Source: Butyrivibrio sp. AE3004 (GTDB lineage Bacteria > Bacillota > Clostridia > Lachnospirales > Lachnospiraceae). From it: 64,000 bases of DNA. The stretch lies in the NCBI RefSeq assembly GCF_000703165.1, contig NZ_JNLQ01000002.1, positions 1,364,001 through 1,428,000 on the forward strand, given 5' to 3'. A program made the translations under genes and the position numbers. The first letter of the stretch is position 1. Each line of letters begins with the position of its first letter. The notes below the pieces were generated by a model that was given only the letters and a program-made list of their open reading frames with translations, had not been told where the DNA came from and made no database searches. This document shows positions 1-10,200 of the stretch, in pieces.

Positions 1-396
<396 letters not shown>

Positions 397-413
397 GCAA
401 TTACAGTAAATCC

Positions 414-442
414 TTGACTTTTTTTGTTACCATCGTTAAACT
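414..442 (+). promoter_or_regulatory. Probable sigma-A promoter of pheST
   Basis: TTGACT at 414-419 and TAAACT at 437-442 are separated by 17 bp, directly upstream of the T-box leader. The fit to the vegetative consensus is good for the -35 and fair for the -10. Confidence 0.5.
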
Positions 443-448
443 AGTTTG

Positions 449-661
449 CAGAGCGTTGAAGATGTGGGGGCAACCCCGGGATGTTCTGTTTTCCATAAAG
501 AGAGACAGGTCACTGGCTGAGAGCCTGTTTGGTAAAGACAGTTCGGAAATTTCGCATTGGAGCTAAAATTAAACATTTGAAATGAGAGTCTGCCTGATGG
601 GCAGGAATCAGGGTGGTACCGCGGATATTATTCGTCCCTTACATCGGAAGATGTAAGGGAC
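449..661 (+). promoter_or_regulatory. T-box leader controlling pheST (tRNA-Phe sensing)
   Basis: The T-box sequence AGGGTGGTACCGCG is exact at 610-623. It is followed by a rho-independent terminator whose arms are GTCCCTTACAT (634-644) and ATGTAAGGGAC (651-661) with a T run after it. Upstream, the Stem I distal region AGAGAGACAGG...GGCTGAGAGCCTGT lies near 498-530. A TTC triplet at 551-553 sits where a Phe specifier codon would be expected, which agrees with the pheS gene downstream; exact placement needs folding. Family knowledge: uncharged tRNA-Phe stabilises the antiterminator and lets transcription enter pheS. The 5' boundary is inferred from the promoter. Confidence 0.93.
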
Positions 662-684
662 TTTTTAGATAACAGGAGGTAAAA

Positions 685-1707
685 ATGATTAAAGAGCAAT
701 TAGACAAGATCAGGGAAAGTGCGATCAAGCAGATTAATGAGACAGATGCTCTCGATGTGCTTAATGATATTCGTGTTAATTTCCTTGGTAAAAAGGGAGA
801 ACTTACAAGCATTCTTAAAAGCATGAAGGATGTTGCACCTGAGGACAGACCTAAGGTCGGTCAGATGGTAAATGAGGTAAGAGAAGAAATAGAAAAGAGC
901 CTCGAGAATACTAAAAAGCATCTTGAAGCAGCTGTTCTTGAAGCAAAGCTTGCGAGCGAGACAATAGATGTAACTCTTCCCGCAAAGAAAAATAATGTAG
1001 GGCATCGTCATCCCAACACAATTACTCTTGAGGATGTTGAGAATGTTTTCATCGGTATGGGGTATGAAGTTGCTGAGGGTCCTGAAGTTGAGAAGGATTA
1101 TTATAACTTCGAAGCTCTTAACATTCCTGCAGATCATCCTGCAAAGGACGAACAGGATACTTTCTATATAAGTGGTGATCTGCTTCTTAGAACACAGACT
1201 TCTTCAACACAGGTTCATGAGATGGAGAAGGGCAAGCTTCCAATTAAGATGATCGCTCCGGGTCGTGTATTCAGAGCAGATGAGGTTGATGCTACTCATA
1301 GTCCCAGCTTCCATCAGATTGAAGGACTTGTTATCGATAAAGGTATTACATTTGCTGATTTAAAGGGAACTCTTGCTGAGTTTGCAAAGGAAATATTCGG
1401 AGAAGATGTTAAGGTTAAATTCAGACCTCATCACTTCCCGTTTACAGAACCTTCTGCAGAAATGGATGTAAGCTGCTTTAAGTGCGGAGGTAAAGGATGC
1501 CGTTTCTGTAAGGGTGAAGGATGGATTGAAATCCTTGGCTGCGGTATGGTTCATCCTCACGTTCTTGAAATGAGCGGAATTGATCCTAATGAGTATACAG
1601 GCTTTGCGTTCGGTCTCGGACTTGAGCGTATTGCTGTTCTTAAATATGAAATCGATGATATGAGACTTCTTTACGAGAATGACATCAGATTTTTAGAGCA
1701 GTTTTAA
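685..1707 (+). CDS. pheS: Phenylalanine-tRNA ligase alpha subunit
   Basis: 340 residues, the usual length. This is the catalytic alpha chain of the alpha2-beta2 enzyme that charges tRNA-Phe. A charged N-terminal coiled coil (about 1-90) is followed by the class II core: motif 2 region [19 protein letters not shown] near residues 197-215 and motif 3 [12 protein letters not shown] at 310-321. The cysteine-rich stretch [17 protein letters not shown] is normal for clostridial PheS. The start is fixed by AGGAGG 8 bases upstream of ATG 685. It is the first gene of pheST, 31 bp before pheT, under T-box control. Confidence 0.98.
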   Translation: MIKEQLDKIRESAIKQINETDALDVLNDIRVNFLGKKGELTSILKSMKDVAPEDRPKVGQMVNEVREEIEKSLENTKKHLEAAVLEAKLASETIDVTLPAKKNNVGHRHPNTITLEDVENVFIGMGYEVAEGPEVEKDYYNFEALNIPADHPAKDEQDTFYISGDLLLRTQTSSTQVHEMEKGKLPIKMIAPGRVFRADEVDATHSPSFHQIEGLVIDKGITFADLKGTLAEFAKEIFGEDVKVKFRPHHFPFTEPSAEMDVSCFKCGGKGCRFCKGEGWIEILGCGMVHPHVLEMSGIDPNEYTGFAFGLGLERIAVLKYEIDDMRLLYENDIRFLEQF

Positions 1708-1738
1708 TTAATTACTAAGTAGAAAGAGAGGTTGCGCA

Positions 1739-4159
1739 ATGGACGCAAATTTATCATGGATAAAAGCATATGTACCGGATTTAAATGCAAGCGATCAGGA
1801 AATTCTTGATGCGCTTACACTTTCCGGAACAAAAGGTGAGGGATTCCATCGCCTCGATAAAAACCTGGAAAAGATAGTAGTAGGCCAGATTGACAAGATT
1901 GAGCAGCACCCCGATGCTGATAAACTCGTAATCTGCCAGGTTAATATTGGAACAGAGAAAATTCAGATTGTTACAGGCGCAAAGAACATGAAGGAAGGCG
2001 ATAAGGTTCCTGTTGTTCTTGATGGTGGCAAAGTTGCTGGCGGTCATGACGGAAGTCCGAATCCTGAAGAGGGTATTAAGATTAAAGCAGGTAAACTCAG
2101 AGGAATCGAGAGCTATGGAATGATGTGCTCTATAGAAGAGCTTGGTTCTTCCAAGGATTTTTACCCCGACGCTCCCGAGGATGGACTTTATATTCTTCCC
2201 GAGGATACCAAGGTTGGTGCTGATGCTGTTGAAATATTAGGACTTCATGATACTGTTTTTGAATTTGAGGTTACCAGTAACCGTGTTGACTGCTATAGCA
2301 TTCTTGGTATTGCAAGAGAAGCTGCTGCTACCTTCAAGCTTCCTTTTAAAGCTCCGGAGGTCAAGGTTGAAGAGACTTCAGAGAAAGCATCAGATTATAT
2401 TTCTGTTGAAATAAAGGATACAGATCTTTGCACACGTTATTGCGCAAGAGTCGTAACAGATGTTAAGGTTGGTCCTTCTCCTGAATGGATGCAGAGACGT
2501 CTTGCTGCAAACGGTGTAAGACCTATCAACAACATCGTTGATATTACCAACTATGTAATGCTTGAGTATGGTCAGCCTATGCATGCATTTGACCTTTCCA
2601 CAATAGCAGGTAATAAGATCATCGTTAAGCGTGCTAAGGACGGTGAAAAGTTTGTAACTCTTGACGGTCAGGAGAGAAACCTCGACAGTGAAGTTATCAT
2701 GATCTGTGATGGTGAGAAAGAAGTTGCTATCGGTGGAATCATGGGTGGAGAAAACTCAATGATCACAGAGGATGCCAAGACTGTTCTTTTTGAGGCAGCT
2801 ACCTTTAACGGCCCCAATATCAGAAAGAGTTCAAAGAGAGTAGGACTTCGTACAGATGCATCAGGATTCTTTGAAAAAGGTCTTGATCCAAACAATGCAG
2901 AAGATGCCATCAATCGTGCATGCCAGTTAATTAACGAACTTGGCTGCGGTAAGGTTACTTTGGGTATCGTTGAAGCAAAAGAACCCATTAAGCCTTTAAA
3001 CAGAATAAAATTCGAGCCCGACAGAATCAATGCTCTTCTCGGAACAGATATTGACAAACAGACAATGCTTGATATTTTTGCAAGAGAAGAACTTACATAT
3101 GATGAAGCTGCAAATGAAATCATCATCCCCAGCTTCAGACAGGATCTTATCGGTATGTGCGATATTGCAGAGGAAGTTGCCAGATTTTACGGATATGACA
3201 AAATTCCTTCAACACTTCCCAAGAATGCACCTACTACAGGAAAGCTTACCTTTAAGATGACTGTAGAAAAGACAGCAAGAGAAGTTGCGCAGTTCTGCGG
3301 CTTTTCGCAGGCTTACGGTTATTCCTTCGAAAGCCCCAAGGTATTTGATAAGCTTTTACTGTCTGAGGATGCACCGGAGAGAAATGCTATAAAGATTTCA
3401 AATCCTCTCGGTGAGGACTTCTCAATAATGAGAACAATTCCGCTCAATGTTATTCTTACAAGCCTTGCGACAAATTATAAGCGCAGAAACAAGGATGTTA
3501 AGCTCTATGAGATTGCGAATATTTATCTTGCTAAAGAGCTTCCTTTAAAAGAACTTCCCGATGAGAGATCACAGTTTGTTCTTGGCTTCTACGGAGAAGG
3601 TGATTTCTTTACAATGAAAGGTGCTGTGGAAGAATTCCTTGGACAGATCGGTATGTCCGATAACCTTGAATATGATGCCAAGGCCGGGAAAACATTCCTT
3701 CATCCGGGACGCCAGGCTAAGATTTCATTTAATGGTGAGCAGATAGGTTATATTGGAGAAGTTCATCCTGCAGTTCTTGACAATTACGGTATAGGAACAA
3801 GAACCTACATTGCAGTACTTGATCTGCCTTCAATTGTTCCTCATGCTAATTACAACCGCGTATATACAGGAATTGCAAAATTCCCTGCTGTAACCCGTGA
3901 TATCAGTATGGTTGTTCCTACTGAAGTTACAGCCGGTGATATTGAGAAGATGATAAGACAGCGTGGCGGTAAAAAACTAGAGAAACTTGAGCTGTTCGAT
4001 ATCTATGAAGGATCACAGATTGAAAAAGGATTTAAGTCAATGGCTTATTCACTTGCTTTCAGAGACAAGGAAAAGACACTTGCTGATGATGAAGTAAACG
4101 GAGCTATGAAGAAAATCCTTAACGGTCTTGAGAGCATGAACATTAATCTCAGAAGTTAA
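1739..4159 (+). CDS. pheT: Phenylalanine-tRNA ligase beta subunit
   Basis: 806 residues, full length. Domain order by eye: N-terminal tRNA-binding OB fold (about 40-150, KIVVGQIDKIEQHPDADKL), B3/B4 editing region (about 210-385, including RPINNIVDITNYVMLEYGQ), B5 DNA-binding-like domain (about 405-475), degenerate class II core, and C-terminal FDX-ACB anticodon-binding domain (about 714-806, starting near FPAVTRDISMVV). It works with PheS in the tetramer; the B3/B4 domain normally hydrolyses Tyr-tRNA-Phe. ATG 1739 has an AGAGAGG ribosome binding site. It is the second and probably last gene of the operon. Confidence 0.98.
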   Translation: MDANLSWIKAYVPDLNASDQEILDALTLSGTKGEGFHRLDKNLEKIVVGQIDKIEQHPDADKLVICQVNIGTEKIQIVTGAKNMKEGDKVPVVLDGGKVAGGHDGSPNPEEGIKIKAGKLRGIESYGMMCSIEELGSSKDFYPDAPEDGLYILPEDTKVGADAVEILGLHDTVFEFEVTSNRVDCYSILGIAREAAATFKLPFKAPEVKVEETSEKASDYISVEIKDTDLCTRYCARVVTDVKVGPSPEWMQRRLAANGVRPINNIVDITNYVMLEYGQPMHAFDLSTIAGNKIIVKRAKDGEKFVTLDGQERNLDSEVIMICDGEKEVAIGGIMGGENSMITEDAKTVLFEAATFNGPNIRKSSKRVGLRTDASGFFEKGLDPNNAEDAINRACQLINELGCGKVTLGIVEAKEPIKPLNRIKFEPDRINALLGTDIDKQTMLDIFAREELTYDEAANEIIIPSFRQDLIGMCDIAEEVARFYGYDKIPSTLPKNAPTTGKLTFKMTVEKTAREVAQFCGFSQAYGYSFESPKVFDKLLLSEDAPERNAIKISNPLGEDFSIMRTIPLNVILTSLATNYKRRNKDVKLYEIANIYLAKELPLKELPDERSQFVLGFYGEGDFFTMKGAVEEFLGQIGMSDNLEYDAKAGKTFLHPGRQAKISFNGEQIGYIGEVHPAVLDNYGIGTRTYIAVLDLPSIVPHANYNRVYTGIAKFPAVTRDISMVVPTEVTAGDIEKMIRQRGGKKLEKLELFDIYEGSQIEKGFKSMAYSLAFRDKEKTLADDEVNGAMKKILNGLESMNINLRS

Positions 4160-4166
4160 TTGACTA

Positions 4167-4200
4167 ATGACCTGCCTGCATTATAATGTAGGCGGGTCAT
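4167..4200 (+). terminator. Hairpin after pheT, probable terminator
   Basis: A 15-bp stem (4167-4181 with 4186-4200, one G-T pair at most positions off perfect) closes a 4-nt loop, 7 bases past the pheT stop. There is no T run after it, so it may only stabilise the 3' end. Confidence 0.4.
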
Positions 4201-4242
4201 ATCAATCTGGACATGATTGATAAAGAAATAAGGAGACGAAAA

Positions 4243-5739
4243 ATGAAGCAGACAAACGTATGGACAAAATATAATGCAAAGCAGCTTAAGGAAGTAGATG
4301 CTTTTGCTGAAGATTATAAGAACTTCCTGGATAATGCCAAGACTGAGCGTGAAGCTATTGACTGTATTGTGAATGAAATTGAAGAGGCAGGCTATCGTGA
4401 ACTTAACACTCTTATAGGTTCAAAAACAAAGCTTAAAAAGGGTGATAAGGTTTACAGTGTATGGATGAACAAATCCATTGCAATGTTCCAGATCGGTTCA
4501 GAGCCTCTTGAAAACGGTATGAATATTCTTGGCGCACATATTGATTCACCCAGAATTGATGTAAAGCAGAACCCGCTTTATGAAGATACAAGTATCGCAT
4601 ATCTTGATACACATTACTATGGAGGTATTAAAAAGTACCTTTATGTTGCGATTCCGCTTTCTATACATGGTGTAGTTGTAAAAAAAGACGGCACAACCGT
4701 TCAGCTGAATGTTGGTGAGGATGAGGATGATCCGGTATTTTTCATAAGCGATCTGCTTATTCATCTTTCCGGAGATCTCATGAGCAAGAAAGCAGCTACC
4801 GTTGTAGAGGGTGAAGCTCTGGATCTTGTCATCGGAAGCAGACCTTTTGTGATCGAAAATGATGAAAAGAAAAAAGAGGAAAAGAAGAATTCAAAGCTTA
4901 CCGAAGGTCAGCAGTATGCAGTTGATTATGAAAAGGCTGAAAAAGAAGAGAGCGGCAAGATAAGTGGTGCCGTAAAGCGTGGAATTCTTGGTATTCTCAA
5001 TGACCTTTACGGAATAGAAGAAGAGGATTTCCTTTCAGCAGAGCTTGAAATTGTTCCTGCAGGAAAAGCAAGAGATGCAGGCTTTGACCGTTCAATGATC
5101 CTTGGATACGGACAGGATGACAGAGTTTGCGCATATCCGTCTATGAGAGCGTTGCTTGAAGTTAAAAACCTCACAAGGACAGGATGCTGCATACTTGTCG
5201 ATAAGGAGGAAATCGGAAGCGTCGGAGCAACAGGAATGCAGAGCAGATTCTTTGAGAATGCTGTGGCTGAACTTATGAACCTTTGCGGTGAGTATAGTGA
5301 CCTTGGCCTTAGAAGATGTCTTGCTAATTCATGCATGCTTTCATCTGATGTAAGCGCTGCTTTCGACCCTATGTATGCAGGACAGTTTGAGAAGAAGAAT
5401 GCTGCATATCTTGGCTTGGGACCTGTATTTAATAAGTTTACAGGTAGTCGCGGTAAGTCAGGATCAAATGATGCAAACGCAGAATTTATAGCACATATCA
5501 GAAGCATCTTTGAAGAGGATGACGTTACCTTCCAGACTGCAGAGCTTGGAAAAGTCGATGTAGGTGGTGGCGGTACAATTGCTTATATTCTTGCACTTTA
5601 CGGAATGAATGTAATTGACAGTGGCGTTGCTGTTCTTAACATGCACGCACCCTGGGAAGCAACCTCAAAGGTTGATATTTATGAGGCACTTAGGGGCTAC
5701 AAGACATTTCTTAATAAAGCATGCTTAACGAACATGTAA
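4243..5739 (+). CDS. M18 family aminopeptidase (aspartyl aminopeptidase-like)
   Basis: 498 residues from ATG 4243, chosen because AGGAG lies 8 bases upstream; an earlier in-frame ATG at 4213 lacks such a site. Di-zinc metallopeptidase ligands are visible: GAHIDSPRID (about residue 97), DKEEIGSVGATG (about 320, metal-ligand and general-base Glu pair), SSDVSAAFDP (about 366) and NMHAPWEATS (about 466). These match the M18 set HxDSP / EE / D / H. The fold is cytosolic, with no signal peptide. A lysine/glutamate-rich loop near residues 205-245 is longer than usual. Expected role: removal of N-terminal, often acidic, residues from peptides. It is a single gene between two hairpin-bounded regions. 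Confidence 0.9.
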   Translation: MKQTNVWTKYNAKQLKEVDAFAEDYKNFLDNAKTEREAIDCIVNEIEEAGYRELNTLIGSKTKLKKGDKVYSVWMNKSIAMFQIGSEPLENGMNILGAHIDSPRIDVKQNPLYEDTSIAYLDTHYYGGIKKYLYVAIPLSIHGVVVKKDGTTVQLNVGEDEDDPVFFISDLLIHLSGDLMSKKAATVVEGEALDLVIGSRPFVIENDEKKKEEKKNSKLTEGQQYAVDYEKAEKEESGKISGAVKRGILGILNDLYGIEEEDFLSAELEIVPAGKARDAGFDRSMILGYGQDDRVCAYPSMRALLEVKNLTRTGCCILVDKEEIGSVGATGMQSRFFENAVAELMNLCGEYSDLGLRRCLANSCMLSSDVSAAFDPMYAGQFEKKNAAYLGLGPVFNKFTGSRGKSGSNDANAEFIAHIRSIFEEDDVTFQTAELGKVDVGGGGTIAYILALYGMNVIDSGVAVLNMHAPWEATSKVDIYEALRGYKTFLNKACLTNM

Positions 5740-5761
5740 TTATTTGGTTCTATAGACTGTA

Positions 5762-5800
5762 TCAGACCGGCATGAGTCAGATAAAAACATGCGTTTATAG
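5762..5800 (+). promoter_or_regulatory. 39-nt conserved intergenic motif, copy 1 (upstream of queA)
   Basis: TCAGACCGG at 5762-5770 and CATGCGTTTA at 5788-5797 match, at the same spacing, a second element at 33592-33630; 32 of 39 positions are identical. Both contain the 16-bp dyad TAAA-N2-CATG-N2-TTTA (5782-5797 here). Here GCATG at 5770-5774 could also pair with CATGC at 5788-5792. It ends 12 bases before the queA start. An operator, an alternative-sigma promoter or an RNA element are all possible. Confidence 0.5.
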
Positions 5801-5812
5801 AAGGAGTACAAT

Positions 5813-6892
5813 TTGAGTAATATAAAAACAGATGCAAATGATCCGAATCTTGGACTTCGCACCAGTGATTATTATTTTGATCTTCCCGAAGAACTTATCG
5901 CACAGGATCCGCTTCCTGCCCGCGACGATGCAAAGCTTCTTGTGATGAATAAAAAAACGGGAAGGATTGAACACAAAATTTTTCATGATATCATAGACTA
6001 TCTTCAGCCGGGGGACTGCCTTGTACTTAATGACACTAAGGTCATACCCGCAAGACTTCTTGGTACGAAAAAAGATACCGGAGCAGCAGTAGAAATCCTT
6101 TTGCTTAAAAGAAAAGAAAATGATATCTGGGAGACACTTGTAAAACCCGGAAAGAAGCTTCGCCCCGGTGCGGAAGTGACTTTTGGTGACGGAAGCCTTA
6201 CGGCTAAAATTCTGGATATAGTTGAAGAGGGCAACCGCCTTGTTCAATTCTATTACGAAGGAATTTTTGAAGAAGTTCTTGATAAGCTTGGCGAGATGCC
6301 GCTTCCTCCATACATTACGCATAAACTTCAGGACAAGAATATGTATCAGACAGTTTATGCAAAGTATGAGGGTTCAGCAGCGGCACCTACTGCCGGACTT
6401 CACTTTACGGAATCACTTCTTAAGAAGATTCAGGATAAAGGAATTGATCTTGCATATGTAACACTTCATGTGGGGCTTGGTACATTCAGACCTGTTAAAG
6501 TTACAAATGTACTTGAGCACCACATGCACACTGAGTGGTATCAGGTGGATAAAGAAGCTGCGGATAAAATAAACAAGGCGAAAGAAGGTGGGCACAGAGT
6601 AATTTGTGTCGGTACCACAAGCTGCAGAACAATTGAAAGTGCTGCGGATGAAAATGGACATATTGAACCATGCGCAGATAATACTTCCATATTTATTTAT
6701 CCCGGATATAAATTCAAGGTAACAGACTGTCTTATTACAAATTTTCATCTTCCGGAATCAACGCTGGTTATGCTTGTTTCAGCCCTTGCCGGCAGAGAAA
6801 ATGTGTTAAATGCTTATAACGAAGCCATAAAATTAAGGTATAGGTTTTTTAGTTTTGGAGATGCTTGTTTCTTTACTGATGATGAGATTTAA
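5813..6892 (+). CDS. queA: S-adenosylmethionine:tRNA ribosyltransferase-isomerase
   Basis: 359 residues; the usual length is 340-350 and the excess is an N-terminal tail of about 15 residues. It transfers and isomerises the ribosyl group of SAM onto preQ1 in tRNA, giving epoxyqueuosine at position 34. Family signatures are clear: [55 protein letters not shown] and [18 protein letters not shown]. The start is TTG 5813, supported by AAGGAG at 5801-5806, with no ATG in a better place. It stands alone from other queuosine genes in this window. Confidence 0.96.
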   Translation: MSNIKTDANDPNLGLRTSDYYFDLPEELIAQDPLPARDDAKLLVMNKKTGRIEHKIFHDIIDYLQPGDCLVLNDTKVIPARLLGTKKDTGAAVEILLLKRKENDIWETLVKPGKKLRPGAEVTFGDGSLTAKILDIVEEGNRLVQFYYEGIFEEVLDKLGEMPLPPYITHKLQDKNMYQTVYAKYEGSAAAPTAGLHFTESLLKKIQDKGIDLAYVTLHVGLGTFRPVKVTNVLEHHMHTEWYQVDKEAADKINKAKEGGHRVICVGTTSCRTIESAADENGHIEPCADNTSIFIYPGYKFKVTDCLITNFHLPESTLVMLVSALAGRENVLNAYNEAIKLRYRFFSFGDACFFTDDEI

Positions 6893-6934
6893 GCTATATT
6901 TATTATAAGTACATATTTATTCGAGGGGGATATT

Positions 6935-7279
6935 ATGGAAGAAAGAAGAAAATATAGAAGACTTGACCTTGACGGTGAACTTATCATGAACCCTATTGGA
7001 AGCAATGATGAACCTGAAGCTGTAGCTATTTCTGTAATAAATGCATCACGCGCAGGAATGGGATTTCAGTCAGACCTTCAATTGACTATGGGGGATAATT
7101 ATGAGTGTAACCTTACTCTTTGGACAAAAGAGGTTCTCCATGTATTTATTAAAATAGTACGTGGCACAGCTCTTGAAGACAGCTATGAATACGGTGCTAT
7201 TTTTATTGGGATGCCTGAATACGACAGGCAGAGAATCTCAGTATACGAGACAGTCCAGGAGACACTTGAAGAAATGTAG
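6935..7279 (+). CDS. PilZ-domain protein (probable c-di-GMP receptor)
   Basis: 114 residues forming little more than one PilZ domain. The N-terminal RRKYRRLDL contains the RxxxR c-di-GMP binding motif and [10 protein letters not shown] provides the (D/N)xSxxG motif about 30 residues later, so ligand binding should be intact. ATG 6935 follows GAGGGGG. The stop is 11 bp before the UDP-sugar dehydrogenase start, so the two are likely cotranscribed. Inference: c-di-GMP may tune polysaccharide precursor supply. No effector domain is attached, so it would act through protein contacts. Confidence 0.85.
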   Translation: MEERRKYRRLDLDGELIMNPIGSNDEPEAVAISVINASRAGMGFQSDLQLTMGDNYECNLTLWTKEVLHVFIKIVRGTALEDSYEYGAIFIGMPEYDRQRISVYETVQETLEEM

Positions 7280-7290
7280 AGGATTATATC

Positions 7291-8541
7291 ATGCGTGATT
7301 TTAAGGACTTGGAGATCGCGGTTGCAGGTGCCGGCTATGTCGGACTTTCAATCGCGACTTTACTGTCGCAAAAACACAAAGTTACAGTAGTTGATGTTAT
7401 CAAAGAAAAAGTGGATATGCTAAATAAACGCATATCACCGATTCAGGACGAATATATTGAAAAGTATTTTTCTGAAAAAGAACTGAACCTTACAGCTACT
7501 TTAGACGGAGAATCAGCATATAGGGATGCTGATTTTGTTATTATAGCTGCTCCGACTAACTATGACAGTAAAAAGAATTACTTTGACACAAGTGCCGTTG
7601 AAGCGGTAATTGAACTTGTTAAGAGCGTGAATCCTGACGCTTTTATGGTCATAAAAAGTACAATCCCCGTTGGTTATACGACTAAGATCAGAGAAAAATC
7701 AGGAACTGACAAGTTGCTTTTTAGTCCAGAGTTTCTAAGAGAGTCAAAAGCTCTATATGATAATCTGTATCCCAGCAGAATTATTGTCGGAGTAGATGAA
7801 TCTGACGAGAATCTGCTTAAAGCAGCGCATACATTTGCAGATCTCTTAAAAGAAGGATCTCTTAAGGACAATACGGATGTGCTGTTTATGGGATTCACTG
7901 AGGCTGAAGCAGTAAAGCTTTTTGCAAACACTTATCTTGCGCTTCGAGTATCATACTTTAATGAACTCGATACTTATGCTGAGATGAAGGGACTTGATAC
8001 CAATAAGATAATAAAAGGTGTCTGCCTTGATCCCAGAGTGGGAGATTTCTACAATAATCCTTCTTTTGGCTATGGTGGATATTGCCTGCCTAAGGATACG
8101 AAACAGCTTCTTGCAAATTATTCTGATGTTCCGGAGAATCTTATTGAGGCTATTGTTGAATCAAACAGAACACGAAAGGATTTTATAGCTGACAGAGTTC
8201 TTGATATAGCAGGAGCATACGGTAACAGCGACTCCTATGATGTAAAAAAGGAGCATGAAGTTGTTATTGGCGTTTACAGACTTACAATGAAAAGTAATTC
8301 TGATAACTTCCGACAGAGCAGTATACAGGGAGTTATGAAGAGGATTAAGGCCAAAGGCGCTACAGTAATTATTTATGAACCATCACTTGAAGATGGCACA
8401 ACCTTCTTTGGCAGCAAAGTTGTAAATAATCTTGAAGAGTTTAAAAAAATGAGTGGTGCGATAATCGCTAACCGCTATGACTCATGTCTGGATGATGTTT
8501 CAGATAAAGTTTATTCAAGAGATATTTTCCGAAGAGACTAA
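7291..8541 (+). CDS. UDP-glucose 6-dehydrogenase family nucleotide-sugar dehydrogenase
   Basis: 416 residues. It oxidises a UDP-hexose at C6 in two NAD+ steps, normally UDP-glucose to UDP-glucuronate for capsule or exopolysaccharide. Rossmann motif [13 protein letters not shown] is at residues 10-22; [28 protein letters not shown] and the catalytic Cys265 in [13 protein letters not shown] are intact. The size and the FLRES..LYDNL signature resemble the short clade that also includes UDP-N-acetyl-aminohexose enzymes, so UDP-glucose as substrate is likely but not certain. ATG 7291 is 11 bp after the PilZ stop. Its terminator has been split by the IS element downstream. Confidence 0.9.
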   Translation: MRDFKDLEIAVAGAGYVGLSIATLLSQKHKVTVVDVIKEKVDMLNKRISPIQDEYIEKYFSEKELNLTATLDGESAYRDADFVIIAAPTNYDSKKNYFDTSAVEAVIELVKSVNPDAFMVIKSTIPVGYTTKIREKSGTDKLLFSPEFLRESKALYDNLYPSRIIVGVDESDENLLKAAHTFADLLKEGSLKDNTDVLFMGFTEAEAVKLFANTYLALRVSYFNELDTYAEMKGLDTNKIIKGVCLDPRVGDFYNNPSFGYGGYCLPKDTKQLLANYSDVPENLIEAIVESNRTRKDFIADRVLDIAGAYGNSDSYDVKKEHEVVIGVYRLTMKSNSDNFRQSSIQGVMKRIKAKGATVIIYEPSLEDGTTFFGSKVVNNLEEFKKMSGAIIANRYDSCLDDVSDKVYSRDIFRRD

Positions 8542-8558
8542 AAAAGAGCTTCCCAAAA
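8542..8558 (+). terminator. Left half of a terminator split by the IS element
   Basis: The 13-base arm at 8542-8554 is a perfect complement of 10224-10236, with AAAA (8555-8558) as half of the former loop. It starts on the stop codon of the dehydrogenase gene. Joined to 10224-10236 without the insertion, it forms a bidirectional terminator with a 4-nt AAAA loop and T runs on both strands. Confidence 0.8.
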
Positions 8559-8577
8559 GGGCAATGTCATTAAGTTA
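8559..8577 (+). repeat. Left terminal inverted repeat of the IS
   Basis: GGGCAATGTCATTAAGTTA, a perfect inverted match over 19 bp to 10201-10219; the match stops at the next base. Confidence 0.92.
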
Positions 8578-8591
8578 AGGGTGACGGAAAT

Positions 8592-8630
8592 AAGACTCTT
8601 ATACCAGAAATGGTATAGGGGTCTTTTTTT
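8592..8630 (+). terminator. Terminator just inside the left IS end
   Basis: Arms AAGACTCTTATACCA (8592-8606) and TGGTATAGGGGTCTT (8611-8625), with two G-T pairs and a GAAA tetraloop, are followed by seven or more Ts. It would stop transcription entering the IS from the dehydrogenase gene. Confidence 0.8.
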
Positions 8631-8665
8631 CTGCGAAAATAGTTGACAGAATGAATGAAAAGTGC

Positions 8666-8743
8666 GGCCGCTTTCGCTACTGATTTTATTTAGAGGTAGC
8701 GAAAGCGGCCCTTGAAATTGTAAGCATAATTCTCGATTTCAAG
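8666..8743 (+). promoter_or_regulatory. Two stem-loops in the transposase leader, the second masking the ribosome binding site
   Basis: The first stem is a perfect 15-bp repeat, GGCCGCTTTCGCTAC (8666-8680) with 8696-8710, around a 15-nt loop. The second pairs CTTGAAAT (8711-8718) with ATTTCAAG (8736-8743) and so covers the start of the AAGGAGG site at 8741-8747. Expected effect: low translation of the transposase from read-through RNA. Confidence 0.6.
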
Positions 8744-8752
8744 GAGGTGCAC

Positions 8753-10069
8753 ATGAAACCCAAACAACTAAAAAATCTTTTGATGTCAAATATTCGTAGA
8801 GTAGTGAAAAACTCTAAATTGTATTGCATTAATCCAGAAAAGGATTTTTCACGCAAAAGGAAACTTACTATGGAGAAATTGATCACAGGCATAATCGGAA
8901 TGCAAAGTGGAAGCCTGACTAATGAATTGATAGATTTTTTTAATGCATCGTCTGATGTTCCTACTGCTTCAGCGTTTTCGCAACAACGTTGTAAGATCAG
9001 TCCTAATGCTTTTCTGAAAGTATTCCGCGAGTTTTCTCATGAAATAACCAGTACATTTAAAGAAGAGATTCATTTATTAGCGGTTGATGGTTCCAGAATT
9101 CAAATAGCTACCGACCCAGAAGATACCGACTCATTTTATCTTGGCTCAAATGGCCAAAAACCATACAACTTACTACATTTGAATGCGCTGTATGATCTTA
9201 AGCATTGTATCTATAGTGATGCTATTATCCAAAAAGATAGAATAGCCAACGAACATAAAGCTTTTGCAGAAATGATAGATAGATCAAATATACCAAAAGC
9301 CATTGTAATTGCTGATAGAGGCTATGAATCTTATAACAACATGGCTCACGTTCAAGAAAAAGGATGGTATTTTCTTATTCGTATAAAAGATGGAAAAACA
9401 GGAATGAAAGAGGGTTATGACCTTCCAAAGAAACCAGAATACGATGTACCTATATCCATGAATTTGATACGCCGACAAAACAAAGAAACCAAAGAGTTAT
9501 ACAAGGACAGGAATCATTATAAATTTATACCAGCCACTTCGACATTTGATTATCTTCCATCAAAATCAAGAAAAGCAGATCCAACACTTAGTTATAATCT
9601 TAGATTCCGGATTGTTCGATTTAAGATCTCAGAAAATGGCTATGAAACGGTACTCACTAATCTTGAACCAGATACATATCCGCCAGAAAAGCTAAAAGAA
9701 TTATATGCAGTTCGCTGGGGAATAGAAACATCTTTCAGAGACCTGAAATATACAACAGGAATGCTGGATTTTCATTCAAAAAAGGTGATGTGCATCCAAC
9801 AAGAAATCTACGCACATCTTATAATGTATAACTTTGCTGAAATGATTACCTCGCACGTAGTCATTGATAAAAAGCAAAGGAAACATACATATAAAGCGAA
9901 TTTTTCGGTTGCAGTGCATATGTGTAGATTGTTCTATCGAGGAAAGGCATCATCACCTGATTTGGAAACCATTATATCAAAAAATCTAGTTCCTATAAGG
10001 CCAGATAGACATCGGGAAAGAAAACTAACTGGCAAGATATATCATAGTTTCCTATACAGAGTAGCATAA
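8753..10069 (+). CDS. IS4-family transposase (DDE)
   Basis: 438 residues from ATG 8753, which sits 5 bases after AAGGAGG; a GTG at 8747 overlaps that site and is less likely. DDE residues: Asp112 in LLAVDGSR, Asp188 in VIADRGYES and Glu325 in the IS4 signature Y-2-R-3-E-6-K (YAVRWGIETSFRDLK). The frame is uninterrupted, so the protein should be active. Codon use is more A-rich than in neighbouring housekeeping genes, which fits mobility. No accessory gene is present in the element. Confidence 0.95.
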   Translation: MKPKQLKNLLMSNIRRVVKNSKLYCINPEKDFSRKRKLTMEKLITGIIGMQSGSLTNELIDFFNASSDVPTASAFSQQRCKISPNAFLKVFREFSHEITSTFKEEIHLLAVDGSRIQIATDPEDTDSFYLGSNGQKPYNLLHLNALYDLKHCIYSDAIIQKDRIANEHKAFAEMIDRSNIPKAIVIADRGYESYNNMAHVQEKGWYFLIRIKDGKTGMKEGYDLPKKPEYDVPISMNLIRRQNKETKELYKDRNHYKFIPATSTFDYLPSKSRKADPTLSYNLRFRIVRFKISENGYETVLTNLEPDTYPPEKLKELYAVRWGIETSFRDLKYTTGMLDFHSKKVMCIQQEIYAHLIMYNFAEMITSHVVIDKKQRKHTYKANFSVAVHMCRLFYRGKASSPDLETIISKNLVPIRPDRHRERKLTGKIYHSFLYRVA

Positions 10070-10139
10070 AAACAATAAGCTGCATAATTTTATTTTGGCG
10101 GAGAAAATCCGTCTATTTGCTATGCCCTAAAAAGAAGAA

Positions 10140-10174
10140 ACTGAGGATGAAGAGTAAAATACTTCATCCTCAGT
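10140..10174 (+). terminator. Hairpin after the transposase gene
   Basis: A 13-bp perfect stem, ACTGAGGATGAAG (10140-10152) with 10162-10174, lies 70 bp past the transposase stop and inside the right IS end. The following bases are only moderately T-rich. It may also block aroA-side transcription from entering the IS. Confidence 0.55.
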
Positions 10175-10200
10175 CTGTTGCCATTTTTGTATTGTCATAC

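Noticed and set aside
8644..8649. TTGACA inside the left IS end, as the transposase promoter
   Set aside because: The region 16-18 bases downstream is the GC-rich stem GGCCGC, so no -10 is available.
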